Shown piece after piece: positions 21,701 through 23,218 of a DNA stretch of 23,218 nucleotides; position 1 is the first letter of the stretch, and every line of letters begins with the position of its first letter. The notes under the pieces were generated by a model. That model saw only the letters and a program-made list of their open reading frames with translations, ran no database searches and was not told where the DNA came from. Source of the stretch: a virus. The stretch lies in the IMG/VR virus record IMGVR_UViG_3300002835_013749, positions 1 through 23,218 of that record; one strand, given 5' to 3'. The translations under genes were made by a program, and so were the position numbers.

Positions 21701-22053
21701 GAGCTAATTCTATTCTTGATGTTTTATTCTTAGATGGTGTAGGTGGTGAACTTAATACTCAAGAAAGATGGGATAGAAATAATGCATTAATTCGGGTTGG
21801 GGCTAGGTTAACACCTGGCGTTGAACTTTGGATGCGAGCTTTACTTCCAACTTTAGGAGAAGAGTTAATGGGTAAACGTCCTGTTAGACTTCCTGTTGCT
21901 CCTGTTGGTTCATCTCCATTTGCTCAACCAGGTAAACCACTTAGTGGATTACAACCAACAACACCTAAGCAATCACCTAATGCTGCTGTAATTCAAAAGA
22001 AAACTTTAGAAAGTTCACTTAAGCCAATACCAGTTCCAAAGGGATTAAGATAA
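9793..22053 (+). CDS. Giant virion RNA polymerase-like protein with zincin domain (N4 vRNAP type, 4086 aa)
   Basis: Probable capsid-packaged, single-subunit RNA polymerase that enters the host with the DNA and transcribes early genes. Layout by eye: coiled coils (1-310); unassigned region (about 310-930); polymerase module (about 935-1790); zincin-like domain with HEVAH at 2762-2766 and a possible third ligand in HPEEFAAQW (2822-2830); helical region; C-terminal FFFYRQYPNLF (3818-3828), a hydrophobic segment (about 3845-3875) and a Pro-rich basic tail. Polymerase motifs: A, YFDDKFSGIHH with Asp1353; B, RTFFKGVVIPIIYSGG with Arg1459, Lys1463 and Tyr1471, matching the R-x3-K-x7-Y pattern of T7 and N4; C, best candidate LVYNDDGS with Asp1770/1771. 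The A-to-B gap is 106 residues, against about 107 in N4. The usual D/TxxGR motif is degenerate (DSRNY, 1232-1236). N4 vRNAP is about 3500 aa. Start ATG 9793 has AAGGA at 9780-9784. Motif A and B assignment is strong, C moderate. Confidence 0.75.
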   Translation: MSQIKCALSLEKLEQLEKMINTKVEGITDPKVRQDTIISILKTLEKTYSGIVNQFQSYLDEKTANLKLSPDEATELNVLLDKALKPGKNTYQNLDSTERSRLFVLAEKAQNSLGGGNRVLIERAKMFVSMATSEKSEVTVEAITVLEHQRDVAQRNGDTKTVERIDKLIKSLHKSAKIASNLKIDWNAIEKHQNKRDRIFAELSLLEALKATGDGSYNKQVKKFEAELTRLRKELVNIRDAKQQVSNSDDDQASKNEQIEELDVQAAEIRDRLQKLNAKMLNGLDRKSKERLASIDAKIKQLHLELKKLDAENTDLDYVQSLIYSATPSQDWYLASARDLLQKTKTVRNNINFVKTTIEKTADDYQFTRQEVETLFGKEAAIISAVRAEFTESMKDPETKEPNKKTKETISKEEVLRIFDIWQKLQEESIYDTSYQSEEGRIISDMVKHTDRQLITDVSPDDPQPVTRTREEALTQQPGYAYDGNKKEDRVKLVSDLQRTIGRLNTLSKLPKFNGLIPEWALVSALGTDAQSLFSLFEGALYDPQAVLYDDEFTFENDHQRRMALREMLLNYGFDENTFQRIPENREDFKSDFRNLIGLSFITNADGKIIGISKTVRVQSETKTITETHEFIESSEGPGKPLTQEEAKQFLSMVEEDMNNGFKVVTHGALQPDGNLEALILQAKDSKLGLRIGLRLHDTAMLGFKGAITTGFSRYNPPALDRMSMAYKSSSKPLPSEVETANAVADGNRTLYVEHAELNSAAPIMLLLAIQVKANETVMVENSSNVESEVYIEEATPLWMDGKTNQNPGKTNSSYNGVSSLFDIQVLSNLREYRGHGANRESMYDLSKVQSIASNLMFTAMEELNPNELNNILTGLVATPNQRDRSYELSMKLSQRNHAAYLKVKQQQREANGGLFIIKQSQDVTGEVTPLLNADSQVYVREAIKEVFETLRAYKRKPEKVIAQFALDIGFRKQEAGEKTGIYVRKLFEFANKTFNGQEYSFVDFGNGKFDYISSTQLGRGFAQVMLGFVREGNTLTQNIDFPLTTAALLKEEKATDSQELDILDIENNIEERQYLPLTRQNVSFFAPLSMYEQERTYSDWALRQRYQHILTKDLSDKDRTRFMEFIKTNRIVEFKNKILELKNEIEKNKDNPTKLKEIEQELFTVKEEFSKYMETLDDRRLEQGRVQLFNLINPVNNKDLFTSIPTMEESIQMSLEVAAELPQLIATYVHDSRNYIPGSNTQLENNTYMVDPGKSAGGSGAQATWSGIHPLLGFMVMYPQKFRPTEAQLQEYLREAKASGNKELVKRYEDMISGKDKYGIVDITPEILKQALEEGAKARREGVNYSKSSYFDDKFSGIHHLVAAQEAFFPSTRKRSLLNELFTLLNNGMTVTEDQLVDYYSKTFDETLSNAELLKDKIRNNKDSSQQKTKKLQQLDKVLAILSKNQLSTGDGPNSDARTFFKGVVIPIIYSGGFSAVAKDLKNRRKKANKTGDVNNPDIGDLSDSDIELLAWLLTSAAGKQNGRLIDQILDLDASKSQELVKLMTGDTEELVSKYKLDMTNLSKLHPEMTNAMITQNVLHGAIRARIEYVARLSIQPSDIQLRLENKTLEETGLTKEQVTEQLVKEKTDQLLKKWKTRIDKAIARLEEYNQSQGKPKEAPYKLGSEIDNEINIILAGGQKQYAAQATLLFLNKVQNSGYSLNTTNQALLGHQVQTGRYIAQDDLMFQNYVVFMSAGIGTTTGRMYYPGNYLTNLHGTDLSKGLRLVYNDDGSLDMGDTTLGSMWTLTENPLGAMSREDALKKAQDLAIRQYSLMLATDYDPEFLGYNASETESRENFFKAWESRSQEERTFSHRVKRGGDLREAYKKVYQDQQRMVYKNSTKADGSKYTEEEIERFVVDISEKDIDDAIESNSVPFHKRETLRVLAPDVLLREEGVMMTMKDAKGLGGFIPRIADHDFNDAIVHGLYSIHHQSRQMRTKAGRNLFNIRKVQQEKPSLSQVLNEKASTSSIYDPDQVAYIPVTADSLPEMMLDHEPTMLVKTANMQNTLDMFAIEYGYDQLMKDRDYARLYLIYQIHNKLRKLTRRLHSFVLDSVQEKALRMEHRNLVLDLFKLTKFQRDAKGSERSILSFQKAIAVDPTKFKTKSGKNMLYLDAMRVLAQLGITELHTLKFGISPTQLQVLGDQSVDVLKDAETIVKPYYVQGHDVALLIMEVLANDVVKRRATEIAKDYVKKGKITSISTDPQGFVILSDLNPELNAEILQAVLKDDALLDSAANNLNLYVTLEWGSNVTKTNPDGSPRVKITAHNPSTTAMVMTRRGVGDVIVNRTRQGPQQAHFMLTAEDLKRILVSSENNGLWTKVELAVQTNKYLGSRTNVDTLRSQSFIDFAQTLKQDVAEEVEILQRLQNPDKPLRLLVTTGQSELRDEHGLTLNPFDSEYYFYETGEETETTPANPKYKNLNPFKAAISSRINKAIKLGQRYVTLKKETQILEEFYNGLTPNFVPVSYLIFLKSNAKDLGMSAYKVLVEEVMGVDTLSQEDFEKIYYEAEKLLDIIEKIEFSPTKGKNPYLSVALKTLEQKEGVGVRDIPTISNPSYTVKPGRHFRTVRSMGTTPSSYSTDVDFELKALAIEEAKSLLRRQKAFEVPAYPALSHQDIITGAYYPEHYDTVIPGDDGNVILNQIDNLVASKTISEETAVFYRYMVASIFKSNPNLVPLLSITAIDTSSNIAGSAIKQEDKFVIRLNTNILKNMGTVDQVRVFAHEVAHIARMAFIRDNSSEWNRIISIFNSKSGKATIETMLLAMNNGKKYIGFDDDVQHYLSHPEEFAAQWGAWVLVQKTFNNTELMKFLQSRNRGSVEANNKWKAALFAVQDELIGIGVGLSELDEKLRNDLFEVVDSMFGFTATEARQIYVNNKNQELFMVSNLLEPLSSTEETELSTLSAMGVRTKPDEDRFLELQRRNEAYGVTLDKSTYTTLRNNRMSAPDFRPTTTNEELEIIQTVVNRGLERASVNARADHTIGGLTRNMAEKIFGVETANKIVSARRAMVWGTQAGSTYDNSDPIIATLMNIISDTMSMHSYQFQYTEGSQSIVPNRLYTRRMVERVSYETDQLHLESRNTAEFLALREWAAKEALGVSQPTPRVSDPKVLTAARNLALAMNTSSTELRDFIQGSYGRFNETIPMQWETDLLGTGSKKTLSGASSSTAKQNQARDRQLVQAELSQMIRNRLLKGEGIDSTVIYTMGLLPKVVTRDSILELSNRHPSIVFAFKNIIKDELAASGSYTIAQAQIIVDAMFDPLNNFTAPPGIGITTEDFVRVFADITKQAYGRAAIGKLQGSQFGKIHDEIAKVVISTIDTDVATLGELTTSEKQQDVPPSVLRIQEVSAFSGVTLSGKPSDVLAKLFMGHVGNSAKYMSKSGFMNMKLILENPKISKFVDTSVNKGMYQIERTQGYMKTSERSIERITGVENVNIAKLISLIRKNINSIKTDDKPGLLRVLSVLEEKIKIDQGLGIKEIGAHPVFEFIAKWGPDITRVAHGNNLNTASLLVEGGIGFVINSMYGGNPLRFANTIFGTMWDSYWGRGILKRGMTQVEQRGAAVNLLLGVERMIQDAREVVHIADTRFDKNASKIQKIRDWIRQSNNRGLTSVQVGLSEQAQWIVKKNLLNGNLLKLKDIVENGYGPTKKKVTNMTELKEALSQAGVARFGTNALNSHMAWIIIQSGLLNTKVLDAYRYMNTVVDNTNTEKWGLDLQAAGRWIDRTTWKSGEYITGTGQKIDNRAAKKAIESIYFINKEYTNIVTVDPNSFDSATSTNALETMFFFYRQYPNLFLAQKVFRLAGRMDKSTWLALMVSSSILDMIYNMLLLVAAGALPLTALAPWSDEFIFKKQPYSVIKTLFTRNPIFSPVGNLVAESVYSAVNAAEKTKINKYQNRYTQTQKGFQAFYQELMPDFVPLSAAETLLGGMVPSAVLGANSILDVLFLDGVGGELNTQERWDRNNALIRVGARLTPGVELWMRALLPTLGEELMGKRPVRLPVAPVGSSPFAQPGKPLSGLQPTTPKQSPNAAVIQKKTLESSLKPIPVPKGLR
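12580..15162 (+). other. Putative N4/T7-type RNA polymerase module within the giant gene
   Basis: This covers codons about 930-1790 of the giant gene. It starts where the protein (IKEVFETLRAY onward) begins to run parallel to the start of the N4 mini-vRNAP as I remember it. The catalytic Asp codon of motif A is at 13849-13851. Motif B codons are Arg 14167-14169, Lys 14179-14181 and Tyr 14203-14205. The best motif C codons are 15100-15105 (Asp-Asp). A helix-like stretch (MEESIQMSLEVAAEL) before position 1232 and WSGIHPLLGFMVM after it also run parallel to N4. Boundaries are approximate and were not computed. Confidence 0.6.
18076..18270 (+). other. Zincin-like metallopeptidase motif region
   Basis: Codons 2762-2826 of the giant gene carry HEVAH in the helix-like context VFAHEVAHIARMAF. 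About 55 residues later comes HPEEFAAQWGAW, where a Glu could be the third zinc ligand. N4 vRNAP has a comparable HELVH followed by NEFMAWG after its polymerase module. A peptidase activity, for example self-processing inside the capsid or action on a host protein, is inference only. Confidence 0.6.
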
Positions 22054-22061
22054 ATCGGCTT

Positions 22062-22125
22062 AGGGGTCAGAAATTTTTGGGGGGCTATGGGATAGATATG
22101 AGATAGCCCAGCCCCCCGTACCCCT
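22062..22125 (+). terminator. GC-rich composite hairpin ending the late gene block
   Basis: Nine bases after the stop of the giant gene, AGGGGT (22062-22067) can pair with ACCCCT (22120-22125), and GGGGGGCT (22079-22086) with AGCCCCCC (22110-22117). An alternative inner pairing is GGGCTAT (22082-22088) with ATAGCCC (22103-22109). The stem is very stable and well placed to stop late transcription, but no T-run follows it. It may therefore be a terminator of a phage polymerase, an RNA-processing or stability element, or a DNA structure. Confidence 0.55.
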
Positions 22126-22176
22126 GGTCGTGTGACCTAGCGGTGGTCTGATGTCTTGTATACCCAAGGAGTCAGT

Positions 22177-22449
22177 ATGCTTGCTATTGTGTTCTTGTCC
22201 GCCGCGATGTTCTCGATTTTGGCAATCGGGTATGCGTCCAAAACGCGAGCGCTTCTGGATCGTATTGAGGTGTTAGAGGGGGAGAACGCCAACCTCTCGG
22301 AAGAACTTAACAACGAATGCTCGAACTACGAGCATTACGTCCAACATCAGAACGGTGAAATTGAGCGGCTCCGAGTGTTGGTTGAAAAACTAGAAGAAGA
22401 GGTTAAGCGCCACGAAGAAGCCTGGGATGGCTTCAATCCCAACACATAA
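22177..22449 (+). CDS. Small membrane-anchored coiled-coil protein
   Basis: 90-aa product with an N-terminal membrane segment (MLAIVFLSAAMFSILAIGYA) and then a charged coiled coil rich in Glu, Leu and Arg (about 25-85). The layout is that of a small inner-membrane protein with its helix facing the cytoplasm or periplasm. An inner-membrane spanin-like (Rz-type) or other lysis accessory role is possible but not shown, and its length is short for that family. I chose the ATG at 22177 because AAGGAG (22166-22171) lies five bases upstream; an in-frame TTG at 22156 would add seven polar residues before the membrane segment and has no such site. GC content is near 50%, clearly above that of the upstream genes. 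Family not recognised. Confidence 0.75.
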   Translation: MLAIVFLSAAMFSILAIGYASKTRALLDRIEVLEGENANLSEELNNECSNYEHYVQHQNGEIERLRVLVEKLEEEVKRHEEAWDGFNPNT

Positions 22450-22459
22450 GGAGTCAACA

Positions 22460-22552
22460 ATGCCGTTTGTGGATCTGATGTGCGAGTGTTCAATGCTGTT
22501 AATCGTAACAACAGCATTGTACTTTTTCACACGCAATAAAAAACAGAAGTAA
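22460..22552 (+). CDS. Tiny single-pass membrane protein (30 aa)
   Basis: A 30-codon frame starts at ATG 22460 and ends with TAA at 22550-22552. It has the site AAGGAGTCAACA directly upstream, nearly the same as that of the preceding gene (AAGGAGTCAGT), and lies ten bases after that gene's stop. The product has a short polar start, one hydrophobic segment (SMLLIVTTALYFF) and a basic tail (RNKKQK), which is typical of very small phage membrane proteins. Function is unknown. Support rests on the strong ribosome site, the spacing and the membrane-peptide composition; its shortness keeps confidence moderate. Confidence 0.6.
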   Translation: MPFVDLMCECSMLLIVTTALYFFTRNKKQK

Positions 22553-22566
22553 ACAGAGCTACCGTC

Positions 22567-22598
22567 GCTCTCTCCTAGGTAGGTCCCTAGGAGAGAGC
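22567..22598 (+). terminator. Perfect 13-bp hairpin after the 30-aa gene
   Basis: GCTCTCTCCTAGG (22567-22579) pairs perfectly with CCTAGGAGAGAGC (22586-22598) around a 6-base loop, followed by TTTCGG. It is a strong terminator-like or processing hairpin with only a three-base T-tract. A short upstream AGAGC (22555-22559) could pair with GCTCT (22567-22571) and compete with the main stem. Confidence 0.65.
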
Positions 22599-22627
22599 TT
22601 TCGGCTGCGCTGTTGCAGCATACTTCA

Positions 22628-22642
22628 TGCCACTTAGTGGCA
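22628..22642 (+). promoter_or_regulatory. 6-bp stem, 3-base loop hairpin before the 43-aa gene
   Basis: TGCCAC (22628-22633), loop TTA, GTGGCA (22637-22642) is a perfect short-loop palindrome 12 bases before the ATG at 22655. Its size (5-7 bp stem, 3-base loop) is that of the DNA hairpin promoters read by N4 virion RNA polymerase. The loop bases differ from the purine loops of the N4 promoters as I recall them, so promoter function is a hypothesis. It could instead affect translation, since the AGGG site follows at once. Confidence 0.3.
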
Positions 22643-22654
22643 AAAGGGTAAAGC

Positions 22655-22786
22655 ATGGACTGGTTGATTTGTATCGGTGGGGGATTGTTTCTCGGGCTGC
22701 TGTGTGCGGCCCCTTCTTTCTTTCGAGCGTTAGACACAACGCTCGACGAAATGGAGAATGTTGGCGCCCACAAGCGCCGCAAGTAA
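22655..22786 (+). CDS. Possible small membrane protein (43 aa)
   Basis: ATG at 22655, stop TAA at 22784-22786. The product begins MDWLICIGGGLFLGLLCAA, a plausible membrane segment or signal anchor, followed by a short acidic region (LDTTLDEME) and a basic end (HKRRK). The upstream site is modest (AAAAGGG, 22642-22648). The positive tail after a single hydrophobic segment is like that of the 30-aa gene upstream. Two perfect hairpins lie within the coding sequence (22723-22746 and 22763-22778), so the stretch may be kept for structure as well as, or instead of, protein. Family unknown. Confidence 0.5.
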   Translation: MDWLICIGGGLFLGLLCAAPSFFRALDTTLDEMENVGAHKRRK

Positions 22787-22805
22787 GAAAAAATGTGTAT
22801 GTTGT

Positions 22806-22838
22806 GGGATGCACGGGGGAAACCCTGTGCATCCCTTT
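22806..22838 (+). terminator. GC-rich hairpin after the 43-aa gene
   Basis: GGGATGCAC (22806-22814) pairs with GTGCATCCC (22827-22835). GGG and CCC extend the stem inward past one bulged T, around a GGAAA loop, and TTT follows. It is terminator-like with a short T-tract. The next bases (22840-22853, GCTTC/GAAGC) form a second small hairpin, and CCCATG/CATGGG (22861-22877) a third. Confidence 0.5.
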
Positions 22839-22912
22839 CGCTTCATGTGAAGCAACCGTGCCCATGCGGATCATGGGATGTTAGGATGCGGCAATAGTCG
22901 CAGGAGTATGGT

Positions 22913-23161
22913 ATGCATATTTATCTTGAACGTGATGACAACTCATATCGCTACCTTGGGAAAGGTGGGGCGCGAAAACTTCGGAAATACCTACGCGCTC
23001 TTGGTAATCACGATGCTGTGGTAGTTGGATACCACAACAACAATCCTGTTGTGAAGGGCTATACGTTTTCGTGGCCAACTGAAAAGTTGGTTCCAATTGA
23101 GGGTGGGTATTACATTTCTCGTGGCTGGCACACATGGACAAAGGTGGTGTATCTGAAATAA
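22913..23161 (+). CDS. Hypothetical protein (82 aa)
   Basis: 82-aa soluble-looking product with a basic segment near the start (KGGARKLRKYLRAL, about 17-30) and a Gly/Trp/Tyr-rich C-terminal half (including GYYISRGWHTWTKV). No signal peptide or membrane helix. I chose ATG 22913 because CAGGAG (22901-22906) lies six bases upstream; an ATG at 22908 is in another frame and too close to the site. No family recognised. It may be a small nucleic-acid-binding or host-takeover protein, but nothing in the sequence proves this. The coding region also contains several perfect small hairpins (22953-22966, 23018-23035, 23033-23053, 23075-23090), the last with a GAAA loop. Confidence 0.75.
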   Translation: MHIYLERDDNSYRYLGKGGARKLRKYLRALGNHDAVVVGYHNNNPVVKGYTFSWPTEKLVPIEGGYYISRGWHTWTKVVYLK

Positions 23162-23180
23162 ATAATTAAGTTGAGGAATC

Positions 23181-23213
23181 CACAGGCTACCCGTGTTGTT
23201 TGGGTAGCCTGTG
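23181..23213 (+). terminator. Perfect 12-bp hairpin after the 82-aa gene
   Basis: CACAGGCTACCC (23181-23192) pairs perfectly with GGGTAGCCTGTG (23202-23213) around a 9-base loop, 19 bases after the stop codon. The window ends five bases later, so a following T-tract cannot be fully judged; the visible bases are ATGAT. Probably a terminator. Confidence 0.6.
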
Positions 23214-23218
23214 ATGAT

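Noticed and set aside
9793-22053. Transglycosylase domain as in T7 gp16.
   Set aside because: No catalytic Glu in an SLT-type context was recognisable in the giant protein or the 1128-aa protein.
22156-22176. TTG start for the 90-aa gene.
   Set aside because: The ATG at 22177 has a well-spaced AAGGAG and starts directly with the membrane segment.
22390-22874. Minus-strand open frames over the small-gene block.
   Set aside because: They overlap + strand genes with good ribosome sites, have none of their own and lack convincing protein features.
22793-22897. A 34-codon + strand frame with five Cys between the 43-aa and 82-aa genes.
   Set aside because: It has no good Shine-Dalgarno site, runs through the terminator-like hairpin and has unremarkable composition apart from the Cys residues.
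1-23218. tRNA genes, CRISPR arrays, insertion sequences and T7-type 23-base promoters.
   Set aside because: No cloverleaf, spaced repeats, transposase or recurring promoter-like sequence was seen on either strand.

Overview
The window reads as part of the late (structural) half of a short-tailed, T7-like double-stranded DNA phage genome, followed by a block of small genes. The first gene is the C-terminal two thirds of a T7 gp19-type large terminase. The next genes are virion 'ejection' proteins in the T7 gp14-gp15-gp16 order. Everything credible is on the + strand. Genes are packed with gaps of only a few bases, and most have purine-rich Shine-Dalgarno sites. No tRNA, integrase, CRISPR array or insertion sequence was seen. 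The host cannot be named from this DNA. The main block is AT-rich and the last ~1.1 kb is close to 50% GC.

Layout: 1-1188 large terminase (5' truncated by the window); 1200-1997 gp14-like internal virion protein; 2000-6388 very long (1462 aa) gp15-like internal virion protein; 6391-9777 an 1128-aa protein that resembles the N-terminal injection domain of phage N4 virion RNA polymerase; 9793-22053 a 4086-aa giant protein. After a GC-rich hairpin, 22177-23161 holds four small genes (90, 30, 43 and 82 aa), three of them with a membrane segment, in a stretch unusually rich in perfect hairpins.

The main result is that the giant protein appears to be a virion-packaged single-subunit RNA polymerase of the phage N4 vRNAP type. 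Reading by eye against remembered N4 vRNAP and T7 RNAP sequence, I find a palm motif A (Asp1353), a complete motif B (Arg1459, Lys1463, Tyr1471) at the N4-like spacing of about 106 residues, and a candidate motif C (Asp1770/Asp1771). These are followed, as in N4, by a zincin-like HEVAH domain and a hydrophobic C-terminal region. In N4 the injection domain, polymerase and C-terminal domain form one chain. Here they are two genes in the same reading frame, separated by a single TAA stop and a Shine-Dalgarno site.

How it would work (inference): the gp14-like, gp15-like, 1128-aa and 4086-aa proteins would be packaged in the capsid and ejected with the DNA. The gp14- and gp15-like proteins would help build the trans-envelope conduit. 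The polymerase would transcribe early genes as the DNA enters. The window would thus combine a T7-type packaging and ejection cassette with an N4-type virion polymerase in the position of gp16. The hairpin-dense small-gene block is a candidate place to look for hairpin promoters of the kind N4 vRNAP uses.
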